Shown: one piece after another, positions 1-7,045 of the stretch
Position numbering within the stretch: position 1 is the stretch's first letter
How the letters are laid out: the number at the start of each line of letters is the position of its first letter
DNA from: Nitratidesulfovibrio oxamicus
GTDB lineage: Bacteria > Desulfobacterota > Desulfovibrionia > Desulfovibrionales > Desulfovibrionaceae
Direction of reading: 5' to 3'
NCBI RefSeq assembly: GCF_015731765.1
Contig: NZ_VRYY01000221.1
Location: forward strand, 1-50,074
Length of the DNA stretch: 50,074 bases
Translations under genes and position numbers: made by a program
Notes under the pieces: model-generated
The model's database searches: none
The model's input: only the letters and a program-made list of their open reading frames with translations
What the model was told of the DNA's origin: nothing

Positions 1-716
1 GCCATGCAGCGCAGGGTCAGTTCCACCGGGCCGGGCGCAGCCCCGGCCAGCGGTGTTGCGCCGTTGGGCACGAAGGGACCGGCCCCGCACATGTCCGCCG
101 CCAGTTCGCACACCAGCAGCACGTCGTCGGCCAGCGTTTCCGGTCGCTGCCCCGGCACCCCCACGATGAACCCGCTGCCCACCTCGTAGCCCGCGTCGCG
201 CAGGCGGCGCAGGGCCGCAAGCCGCTGGGCCAGGGTCTTGCCGGGGTGCAGGCGGGCGTACAGGGCGGCATCCGCCGTCTCGTGCTTCATCAGAAAGCGG
301 TCCGCACCGGCGGAACGCCACAACGCGTAATCTCGCGCCGGGCGTTCGCCCACGCTCAGGGTGACGGCAAGGCCCAGCCGGGTCTTCACCGCTTCCACGA
401 TGTCGGCAAGATCGCGCGGGGGCATGCCGTAATCGTCGCCCGATTGCAGCACCACGGTGTCCGCCCCGGCAGCGGCGGCCTCGTCCGCCGCCTCCAGCAC
501 CTCCGGCAGGGACAGCCGGTAGCGGCGCACCTGCGCGTTGTCGCGGCGCAGCCCGCAGTACACGCAGTTGCGGATGCAGTGATTGGAAAACTCCACGATG
601 CCGCGAACATGGACAACATCACCCTTGGCTTCGCGGCGCACCGCGTCTGCGCGGGCCGCAAGCTGGTCGAAGGGTGTTTCGAACAACAGGCCGAGAATCT
701 CGTCACGATGCATCAT
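1..716 (-). CDS. hydE: [FeFe] hydrogenase maturase HydE, N-terminal part (runs off left edge)
   Basis: Radical SAM enzyme acting with HydG and HydF to build the diiron subcluster of the [FeFe]-hydrogenase H-cluster in the cytoplasm. About 238 N-terminal residues are visible. The radical-SAM motif CIRNCVYC (Cys47, Cys51, Cys54) binds the 4Fe-4S cluster and sits in a HydE/BioB-like context; further along there is the segment GADRFLMKHETAD. The start is one of two adjacent ATGs (716 or 713). It overlaps the end of aspA by 11-14 bases, so translation is probably coupled. The C-terminal third lies outside the window. HydE is preferred over BioB or PylB because hydG and a TM1266-type regulator lie in the same operon. 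Confidence 0.9.
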   Translation of the reverse strand, partial: MMHRDEILGLLFETPFDQLAARADAVRREAKGDVVHVRGIVEFSNHCIRNCVYCGLRRDNAQVRRYRLSLPEVLEAADEAAAAGADTVVLQSGDDYGMPPRDLADIVEAVKTRLGLAVTLSVGERPARDYALWRSAGADRFLMKHETADAALYARLHPGKTLAQRLAALRRLRDAGYEVGSGFIVGVPGQRPETLADDVLLVCELAADMCGAGPFVPNGATPLAGAAPGPVELTLRCM

Positions 717-2376
717 GGCCGCCCCCGCCTGTCGCCTCGTTCGTTGTCGCGGCCATTGTCAGGGGCGTTGTTCTGCCGCTTCGAGGGCCACCATACTGCG
801 TTGCCTGCCCGGCGGGCCTTCCCAACCGGGCCATGGCCTCGGGCGACAGCAGCGCATCCAGCGCGGCCTCGTCCAGCAGGCCGGTGTGGAGCGCCGCCTG
901 GCGCAGGCCGCAATCCCGCTCGCGCATGACGCCGACCAGCCGGGTGGCCCCCTCGTAGCCCAGCACCGGCACCAGCGCGGTCACCGTGCCCCACGAATCG
1001 TCCACATGGCGCGCGCAGGCCGCCGCGTCCGCCCGCATGCCTTCCACGCAGCGGGTGCGGAACATGACGCAGGCGCGGGCAAGGATGGAAATGGTGTCCA
1101 GCAGCGCATCGGCCACCAGCGGCATGAAGGCGTTCAGCTCCAGTTGCCCGGCCTGCGCGGCCATGGTCAGGGCCGCGTCGTTGCCCAGCGCGCGCATGGC
1201 CGCCTGGGCCACCGCCTCGCAGATCACCGGGTTGACCTTGCCGGGCATCAGGCTGGACCCGGCCTGCACGGCGGGCAGCGCCAGTTCGCCCAGTCCCCCG
1301 CGCGGGCCGGAGGCCAGCAGCCGCAGGTCGGCGGAAATCTTCAGCAGGTTCACCGCGTGCGCTTTCAGGATGCCGGAAACCTCCACGAACACGTCGGCGT
1401 TCTGGGTGGCGTCCACCATATTCTCGGCGCGGGCAAGGCCGAGTCCGGTCACCTCGCGCAGCCGCTCCACCACCAGAAAGATGTAGTCGCGCGGGGCGGT
1501 GATGCCCGTGCCCACCGCCGTTCCGCCCAGATTGACCACGCGCAGCCGCTCCTCGCACTTGAAGATGCGCCAGCGGTCACGCGACAGGGCTTCCGCCCAG
1601 GCGGAACATTCCGCCCCCAGGGTAATGGGCACGGCATCCTGAAGCTGGGTGCGGCCCAGCTTGACCACCCCGGCAAAATCGCGTTCGCGGTCCTGAAAGG
1701 CGCGTTGCAGCGCGGCCACGGCCCGCTCCAGTTCGCGCAGGCCACGCATGGCCGCCACGCGCAACGCCGTGGGAAAGACGTCGTTGGTGGACTGGTGCAG
1801 GTTCACGTGGTCCAGCGGGCGCACCAGCCGGTACGCGCCGCGCGTGCCGCCCATGAATTCTTCCGCCCGGTTGGCCAGCACCTCGTTGACGTTCATGTTG
1901 GCCGAGGTGCCCGCGCCCCCCTGCAACGCATCCACCAGCACGTGCGCACCCAGATCGCCGTGCAGCATCTCGTCGCAGGCGGCGCACACGGCGGCGGCCA
2001 CGCGGGGGTCCAGGTAGCCCAGTTCGGCATTGGCGCGGGCACAGGCCTTCTTGACCAGGGCATGCGCCTCCACGAGTCCCGGGTGGAGGCGCCGCCCGGC
2101 AACGGCGAAGTTGTCCAGAGCCCGCAGGGTGTGGATGCCGTGGTAGGCATCCGCGGGAACGGACAGTTCGCCCAGCAGGTCGTGTTCCGCGCGGACGGGT
2201 GCGTTCGCCGCGCGGGTGCACGCCCCGCAGGTATCCGAGGGCAGGTCGGCGATGCCGATCTTGCTATCCGTGCCGGTGATGCCGGCGGTGGATGGAGGGA
2301 TGGCGCCCACGTCCGTTACGGACGGCACGGACGCCATGCCCTGCCCAGCAGAGGCAACGGGTTCAGCAGAAGACAT
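703..2376 (-). CDS. aspA: Aspartate ammonia-lyase embedded in the hydrogenase maturation operon
   Basis: Aspartase of the fumarase/aspartase superfamily, converting L-aspartate to fumarate and ammonia. The 557-residue product carries the superfamily signature GSSLMPGKVNP (residues 373-383), the TSANMNVNE segment (157-165) and HQSTNDVFP (194-202). Family homology begins near residue 63 (EHDLLGELSVPADAYHG). The first ~60 residues are a low-complexity extension and the last ~35 are Gly/Thr-rich, so the protein is longer than usual aspartases (~470). ATG 2376 lies inside the end of hydG (14-base overlap) and the stop overlaps hydE, so the three genes form one tight operon. Ammonia release may supply the bridgehead nitrogen of the H-cluster dithiomethylamine ligand; that role is inference. 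Confidence 0.9.
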   Translation of the reverse strand: MSSAEPVASAGQGMASVPSVTDVGAIPPSTAGITGTDSKIGIADLPSDTCGACTRAANAPVRAEHDLLGELSVPADAYHGIHTLRALDNFAVAGRRLHPGLVEAHALVKKACARANAELGYLDPRVAAAVCAACDEMLHGDLGAHVLVDALQGGAGTSANMNVNEVLANRAEEFMGGTRGAYRLVRPLDHVNLHQSTNDVFPTALRVAAMRGLRELERAVAALQRAFQDRERDFAGVVKLGRTQLQDAVPITLGAECSAWAEALSRDRWRIFKCEERLRVVNLGGTAVGTGITAPRDYIFLVVERLREVTGLGLARAENMVDATQNADVFVEVSGILKAHAVNLLKISADLRLLASGPRGGLGELALPAVQAGSSLMPGKVNPVICEAVAQAAMRALGNDAALTMAAQAGQLELNAFMPLVADALLDTISILARACVMFRTRCVEGMRADAAACARHVDDSWGTVTALVPVLGYEGATRLVGVMRERDCGLRQAALHTGLLDEAALDALLSPEAMARLGRPAGQATQYGGPRSGRTTPLTMAATTNEATGGGGHDAS

Positions 2377-3772
2377 CCCTGCGCCCTTCCTGCACCTTGC
2401 CCAGCATGCGTTCGGCCACGCGGCGGGTGCGGTCGTCCATGCAGCCGAGTTCGGCGGCGATGACTCCCTGGCCTACCTCGCGCTCCATGGGGCTGCCGTA
2501 GTCGATGAGGTATTCGAGGAAGGTGGACAGCGCGTTGGGAGCGCACTTTTCCTTGATCAGGCCGGGCTTGGCGAGATCCATGAAGTCCTGCCCGGTGCGG
2601 CCCAGCCGATAGCAGGCAGTACAGAACGAGGGGATGTAGCCCATCCGCCCGATGTCGGCCACGACCTCTGAAAGGCTGCGATGGTCGCCGAGCTGGAACT
2701 GGCTGGATTCGAACTTTTCGGCTTCCGTGTAGCCGCCGGGGTTGGTGCGGCTGCCCGCCGATATCTGCGATACGCCAAGGGCAAGGGTGGAATGGCGCAC
2801 CTCGGCGTTTTCGCGCGTGGACATGATCAGGCCGGTGTAGGGCACGGCCAGCCGCAGGATGGCCACCAGCTTGCGGAACTCGTCGTCGGTCACGGCCTGC
2901 GGCGGACAGCTGGCCATCTCGGAACCCACGGCGGGCTCAATGCGCGGCACGCTGATGGTGTGGCAGCCCACGCCGAAGCGGTCTTCCAGATGGCGGATGT
3001 GGCTCATCAGCGCCAGGGTGTCGAACCGCCAGTCCGCCAGCCCGTACAGCACGCCCAGGCCCACGTCGTCGATGCCCGCGCGCATGGCCCGGTCCATGGC
3101 AGAGGCGCGCCAGTCGAAGTCGCGCTTCAGGCCGCCCACGTGCACGCGGGTGTAGGTGGGCCGGTGGTAGGTTTCCTGGAACAGCTGGTAGGTGCCGATG
3201 CCGCGTTCTTTCAACCGGGTGAAGTCTTCCACCGTCAGCGGGGCCACGTTGACGTTGACCCGCCGTATCTCGCCGCTTTCCTCGCGCACCGAGTACACGG
3301 CGTCGATGGCCTTCAGCACGTACTCGAAGCCTTCCCCGGGGTACGATTCGCCCGCCACCAGCAGCACCCGCTTGTGGCCCTGGCGCACCAGCACGCGGGT
3401 TTCTGCGGCCACCTCGTCCATGGACAGGGCGCGGCGGTCCAGTTCCTTGTTGGTGGCGCGGAACGCACAGTACAGACATTCGTTGGCGCACAGGTTGGAA
3501 ATGTACAGCGGCGCGAACATGACCAGCCGGTTGCCGTAGATCTCTTCCTTGACCCGGCGGGCTGTGTCGAACAGTTCGTCGACAAGGCCGGGGCTTTTCA
3601 CGTGCATCAGCGCTGCCACATCGTCGCGGTCCAGCCCTTCCAGTTCACGGGCCTTGGCCAGCACCTCGCGGATCTTGCCCGCATCCTCGGCGGCGTTGCG
3701 GGCCAGCGTGTCCGCGATGAGGCTGTCATCAAGCCACGAAACGTCCCTGTCGGCATCCGTTCCCTTGCCCAT
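2363..3772 (-). CDS. hydG: [FeFe] hydrogenase maturase HydG (tyrosine lyase)
   Basis: Radical SAM tyrosine lyase that cleaves tyrosine to p-cresol plus CO and cyanide and builds the Fe(CO)2(CN) synthon for the H-cluster. The 469-residue protein has the radical-SAM CX3CX2C motif CANECLYC (Cys95, Cys99, Cys102). It also has the HydG-specific C-terminal CX2CX22C motif (Cys384, Cys387, Cys410) for the second, five-iron cluster; this separates it from ThiH. ATG 3772 is preceded by a good ribosome binding site (GGAAGGAG). The stop overlaps aspA by 14 bases, and the TM1266-type regulator lies 33 bases upstream. Confidence 0.95.
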   Translation of the reverse strand: MGKGTDADRDVSWLDDSLIADTLARNAAEDAGKIREVLAKARELEGLDRDDVAALMHVKSPGLVDELFDTARRVKEEIYGNRLVMFAPLYISNLCANECLYCAFRATNKELDRRALSMDEVAAETRVLVRQGHKRVLLVAGESYPGEGFEYVLKAIDAVYSVREESGEIRRVNVNVAPLTVEDFTRLKERGIGTYQLFQETYHRPTYTRVHVGGLKRDFDWRASAMDRAMRAGIDDVGLGVLYGLADWRFDTLALMSHIRHLEDRFGVGCHTISVPRIEPAVGSEMASCPPQAVTDDEFRKLVAILRLAVPYTGLIMSTRENAEVRHSTLALGVSQISAGSRTNPGGYTEAEKFESSQFQLGDHRSLSEVVADIGRMGYIPSFCTACYRLGRTGQDFMDLAKPGLIKEKCAPNALSTFLEYLIDYGSPMEREVGQGVIAAELGCMDDRTRRVAERMLGKVQEGRRDVFC

Positions 3773-3805
3773 GGTCCTGCTCCTTCCACGGTATGGCGGC
3801 GCGGC

Positions 3806-4075
3806 TCATGCCGCGTCGGTAAGCAGAAGCGTCTTGATGCGCACGCCGGGGATGGCCCCCAGCCTGCCCGTCATCGCCCCCAGTTCGTCGGTGGTACCGT
3901 CCACGATCAGCGAAATGACGCCCACTCCGCGCTCCCGGTACGGCACCCCCATGCGCCCGATGACCAGTGAACCGAACTCGCTGATCACGGCATTGACCTT
4001 GTCCGCACAGGCCCCGCGGTTGCCGACCAGCAGCGCCACCACGCCCACGCGCTTGCATTGTCCGTTGGCTTGCAT
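3806..4075 (-). CDS. TM1266-family iron-only hydrogenase system regulator
   Basis: Small 89-residue protein resembling the TM1266 / 'iron-only hydrogenase system regulator' family, a ferredoxin-like ACT-type fold. Recognisable segments are VGVVALLVGNRG at the N terminus, an INEFGSLVIGRMGVPY-like stretch (here ISEFGSLVIGRMGVPY) and GVGVISLIVDGTTDELGAMT, which follow the alternating strand-helix layout of the family. Members sit beside hydE/hydF/hydG, as here, where it is the first gene of the operon ahead of hydG. Biochemical function is not established; a regulatory or ligand-sensing role is assumed from the fold. Confidence 0.8.
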   Translation of the reverse strand: MQANGQCKRVGVVALLVGNRGACADKVNAVISEFGSLVIGRMGVPYRERGVGVISLIVDGTTDELGAMTGRLGAIPGVRIKTLLLTDAA

Positions 4076-4365
4076 CGCCGCCCCGTCTCCCCCCGTCTCG
4101 TCATTTTCACCGGATACGCCGGGCGCGCCGACCGCGCCTTACCGCCGTCCATACGCCCCACCGCAGGGCATGGGGCAGCCTGCAGGGTGCGGCGCGGGGA
4201 TGGCCTTGGCCCGCAACGGCGACCGCACACCCGGCACACGGGCAACCTTGCTGCGCCACTGGGAGGGTAATCCGGCCACATTCGCAAGCCTGCACGCGAA
4301 GCCGCCATTTCCGCCGCGCACCACCGTGCGCCGCACGTCACGACCTCGTGTCATGTTTTTTATTG

Positions 4366-4394
4366 TGACTACCCCCATGTGCTACTGATGTCAA
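4366..4394 (-). promoter_or_regulatory. Candidate sigma-70 promoter of the hyd operon
   Basis: Minus strand: TTGACA at 4394-4389, 17-base spacer, TAGTCA at 4371-4366. This would give a leader of about 280 bases before the regulator gene. Based on consensus match only. Confidence 0.4.
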
Positions 4395-4427
4395 TTTCGT
4401 GCTACACTTTTCACGAAGCAACCTATC

Positions 4428-4444
4428 ATGAAAATAGATTTCAT
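4428..4444. promoter_or_regulatory. 17-base palindrome, possible operator
   Basis: ATGAAA-N5-TTTCAT inverted repeat (six-base arms) in the AT-rich part of the hyd/flgO-like divergent region, about 34 bases upstream of the -35 element proposed for hyd. It looks like a dimeric regulator site; the regulator is unknown. Confidence 0.35.
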
Positions 4445-4770
4445 CAATAACCGTTCCGAGTTGTTCTATCAAACAACGCAACCCGCATGGACAACGTTGC
4501 ATGCACCACCGGTTGCCGCTGGCGCATGCAACGCCCGTTATCCCTTCCGCACAACCACTTGCCGCCGCCCCGCCTGAGACATGACGGGCAACCGCCCTGC
4601 CGTCGGGATTGCAACCTCAAGCTTTTCGTGTTTCCGCCGATAGGACGAACAACGAAGCATCCCGCAGGCTGCGCCCGGCCAAACGGCCAGACAGGTCAGA
4701 CAGGCCAGACAGGCGTACCACGGCATGCGATGCGCGGCCCCGCGCCGCGCGGATACCACCGGAGGCAATC

Positions 4771-5712
4771 ATGTCCCGCGAGACCCGCGAGTCACATATT
4801 CCGCAGAAGAACCCCGGCAAGGGGCAGGACAAGACGGCAAGCGCGGGCGTTGCGGCACTGGTTCGCACGGGCCCCGTTCTGACCGGATTGATCCTGGCCG
4901 GGCTGGCGTTTGCCGCCCTGCCCCTGCTGCCCCCCGGCGGTACACCCGCAATGGCCGAGATGCGCCAGTCGCAGGGTGTCCCGCCGCAGCCCGCCTCCAT
5001 GACACCCCAGCCGCCGCGCCTCGGCGCGGACCCCGGCGCCCCGCTGGAGGCCAGGGAATCGGGCGAGGCCAACGTGAACGGGCAGACCATGCCCCTGTCC
5101 ACGGTGGTCACCCACGACAACGGCTTCATGGTGCCCGACAATCAGGGCGGCATGTTCTGGAGCAAGGGCGCGCCCCGCCCCCAGGCGGACCCCAACTACT
5201 TGGAGGCCCGCGAATTGAAGCTGAAAGTGCGCGAACTGGTGGACCAACTGCTGGCCACGGTGCCCAACGATGCCCTGATGGGGTACATCGCCCTGCCCAC
5301 GTCGTTCGTGAACCAGGACGACTTCGACGAATCGTCGTCGCTGGGCCGATACATCGCCGAGCAGTTGTTCTACGAGTTCAACCAGCGCGGCTTTCCCGTG
5401 CGCGAATACCGCCTGCCCGGCACCCTGCGCCCGCGCGAGGGCGAAGGGGAATTCCTGCTGTCGCGCAACGTGGGCGTGCTGCCCGCGCGTGAAGGGTGGG
5501 CCGTGTTCGTGGCGGGCACCTACTACCGCGACAAGTACAGCGTGTTCATCAACGCCCGGCTCATCCGCGCGGCGGACGGGCTGGTGTTGCGCACGGCGGA
5601 ACTGGTGATGCCCGCCAACGGCCTGCTGGGCCGCATGTTGGCCAACACCGGGCGCAAGCTGATGGGCGGCTCCATGAACATCGGCGATTTCGACCGGACC
5701 ACCCGGAAATAG
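4771..5712 (+). CDS. FlgO-domain exported protein (first paralogue)
   Basis: The 313-residue product has a signal-like N terminus: a long charged region, a hydrophobic stretch around residues 35-55, and a likely cleavage after AMA near residue 64. A Pro-rich linker follows. The C-terminal half resembles the FlgO family of outer-membrane-associated proteins: LVDQLLATVPNDALMGYIAL, SSLGRYIAEQLFYEFNQRGF, then a beta-rich segment ending in FINARLIRAADGLVLRTA. ATG 4771 is chosen because GGAGG lies 6 bases upstream; a longer frame upstream lacks support. It heads a three-gene operon with a lipoprotein and a second FlgO-like gene. In Vibrio, FlgO supports flagellar outer-membrane structures; no flagellar genes are nearby here, so the role is open. 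Confidence 0.7.
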   Translation: MSRETRESHIPQKNPGKGQDKTASAGVAALVRTGPVLTGLILAGLAFAALPLLPPGGTPAMAEMRQSQGVPPQPASMTPQPPRLGADPGAPLEARESGEANVNGQTMPLSTVVTHDNGFMVPDNQGGMFWSKGAPRPQADPNYLEARELKLKVRELVDQLLATVPNDALMGYIALPTSFVNQDDFDESSSLGRYIAEQLFYEFNQRGFPVREYRLPGTLRPREGEGEFLLSRNVGVLPAREGWAVFVAGTYYRDKYSVFINARLIRAADGLVLRTAELVMPANGLLGRMLANTGRKLMGGSMNIGDFDRTTRK

Positions 5713-5729
5713 CCGCGAGGAATCCTGCC

Positions 5730-5996
5730 ATGCGTACCCCCGCCATCCTCCTGCTGCTGGCCAGCCTTGCCCTGCCCGCCCTTGCCGGGTGCGGCAGGCA
5801 GGTGGCCTCGGTGCCGGAAAGCGACGAGGCCCTGCACAACTGGCACCAGGGCCGCACCTATCAGGCCCAGGGCCGCTACGAACTGGCCCGCGAACACTAC
5901 CTGCTGGCCCTTGCCGCCGCGCGCTCCGACGACGTGCGCGACGCACTGGCCCGCGAAGTGGACGTGGTGGACCGCCAGATAAAGACGCTGCGCTGA
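5730..5996 (+). CDS. Small TPR-like lipoprotein between two FlgO-like genes
   Basis: 88-residue protein with a lipoprotein signal: a hydrophobic stretch and the lipobox LAGC with Cys21. The mature part contains a single TPR-like helical pair (HNWHQGRTYQAQGRYELARE then HYLLALAAARSDDVRDALA). ATG 5730 starts 17 bases after the upstream stop with GCGAGGA as ribosome binding site. Sandwiched between two FlgO-domain genes, it may be an outer-membrane partner of both. No specific family was recognised. Confidence 0.7.
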   Translation: MRTPAILLLLASLALPALAGCGRQVASVPESDEALHNWHQGRTYQAQGRYELAREHYLLALAAARSDDVRDALAREVDVVDRQIKTLR

Positions 5997-6018
5997 CGCG
6001 GCGATTCCGGAGCATCAC

Positions 6019-6594
6019 ATGAAGCGCATCCTCGCCCTGCTCATACTGACCATAGGCCTGCTGCTGCCCCTGGCCGCGGCCGCCGCCAGCGTGCCCGAAG
6101 CCGCCGACGCCATGGCCGCGGCCATGGACGTGCAGATGGCCCGCAAACTGGGGCAGGAAGCCCCGCCCGCCAAGGGCATCAGCATCATGGTCACCACCCC
6201 GGTGGACCTTGGCGACCTGGAAGGCGCCAACGGGCTGGCCCGCCAGATGGCGGAAGAAATGTCCCGCTGGTTCGTGCAGGCGGGCTACCGGGTGCAGGAA
6301 ATCCGCAAGGGCCGCACCATCCTGTTCCAGCCGGAAACGGGCGAACTGCTGCTGACCCGCAAGACGGAACTGCTGGGCACCCAGAACGTGTCCAGCGTGG
6401 CCATTCTGGCGGGCACCTACACCATCACCCCCAAGGCCGTGCGCTTCAACATGCGGCTCATCCACACCCCATCCAACGAGGTGCTGGCCATGGGCACCGC
6501 CACGGTGCCGGTTTCCGAGGAACTGCGCCCGCTGCTGGTGGACGCCTCGCGCCTTGGTCCCATCCGGCCCAGCGTGGGCACCAGCCTGCGCTGA
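6019..6594 (+). CDS. FlgO-domain exported protein (second paralogue)
   Basis: 191-residue protein with a clear Sec signal peptide (MKRILALLIL, then an Ala-rich cleavage region near residue 23). The mature part is FlgO-like: ANGLARQMAEEMSRWFVQAG, then strand-rich segments including SVAILAGTYTITPKAVRFNM and RLIHTPSNEVLAMGTATVPV. It shares the architecture of the first gene of the operon without its long N-terminal linker. The spacing from the lipoprotein gene is 22 bases, and a hairpin terminator follows. Confidence 0.7.
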   Translation: MKRILALLILTIGLLLPLAAAAASVPEAADAMAAAMDVQMARKLGQEAPPAKGISIMVTTPVDLGDLEGANGLARQMAEEMSRWFVQAGYRVQEIRKGRTILFQPETGELLLTRKTELLGTQNVSSVAILAGTYTITPKAVRFNMRLIHTPSNEVLAMGTATVPVSEELRPLLVDASRLGPIRPSVGTSLR

Positions 6595-6665
6595 CACACA
6601 AATTCCGACGCCCGGCCCCGCGCGCCAGCGGGGCCAGGGCCCGGGCACCACGCCCAGGATACGGA

Positions 6666-6696
6666 CCGCCCCGCCCTGCCGTTCAGGACGGGGCGG
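6666..6696 (+). terminator. Terminator of the FlgO-like operon
   Basis: GC-rich hairpin with arms CCGCCCCG / CGGGGCGG extended by CCTG / CAGG around a short loop, followed by a weakly T-rich stretch. It lies 72 bases past the last stop of the operon. Confidence 0.6.
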
Positions 6697-6765
6697 CTCC
6701 TATTTCGGGGAGCAGTTATCTGTTTGCCTCCGGCGGGCAGGACGGCAGCCCATATGCGACAACGC

Positions 6766-6799
6766 AAAAGACCGGCCCATGCGAACATGAGCCGGTTTT
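6766..6799. terminator. Bidirectional hairpin terminator
   Basis: Stem ACCGGC-C-CATG / CATG-A-GCCGGT around a CGAA tetraloop, with A-rich sequence before it and TTTT after, so it can act on both strands between the convergent operons. Confidence 0.55.
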
Positions 6800-6850
6800 G
6801 GCGGGATGGTTATCGTGCCCCACCCCCAACTGAAAGGTTTGGGAGGAGCG

Positions 6851-7008
6851 GCAGCCGTTACAGGAGCGTGAAGCGCGAGTGTTACGGCTGGCGACAGCAA
6901 AGATTGGGGGGCCGGGGGAAGGAACCTTTTGCGACAGCCGTTAGGTGAGCGCGAAGCGCGAACCTTACGGATGGCGACCGCAGAGCGTCAAAAGGTTCCT
7001 TCCCCCGG
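6851..7008. repeat. Composite repeat: ~52-base direct repeat plus 20-base perfect inverted repeat
   Basis: Two diverged ~52-base copies (6851-6903 and 6934-6985) share cagccgtta...gagcg(t/c)gaagcgcga...ttacgg.tggcgac. Overlapping them, a 20-base arm at 6912-6931 is perfectly inverted at 6989-7008, enclosing the second copy, which itself carries a GCGC-GAA-GCGC mini-hairpin. The structure lies 37 bases past the lon stop, so it may end lon transcription or stabilise its mRNA. Confidence 0.75.
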
Positions 7009-7045
7009 TTATTCTTACATCAAATCACCCTTACTACCACGCCGC

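Larger units (their letters stand above)
4076..4770. other. 695-base divergent intergenic region between hyd and flgO-like operons
   Basis: No convincing gene. The part next to the hyd operon is GC-rich, while about 4350-4480 is distinctly AT-rich and probably holds the promoters. It contains a candidate minus-strand promoter (4366-4394) and a 17-base palindrome (4428-4444). Nearer the plus-strand operon there are three tandem copies of a 9-mer, (c/t)cagacagg, at 4687-4713. Short open frames across the region have no family resemblance. Confidence 0.6.
6595..7045. other. Intergenic region between convergent flgO-like operon and lon
   Basis: 451 bases without a gene. It holds a plus-strand terminator (6666-6696), a bidirectional hairpin (6766-6799) and a composite direct/inverted repeat structure (6851-7008). 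No protein-coding signal was recognised. Confidence 0.7.

Noticed and set aside
583-2463. Long plus-strand frame across hydE and aspA
   Set aside because: It is antisense to two recognisable genes; its His/Gly/Gln-rich product is typical of antisense translation of GC-rich genes.
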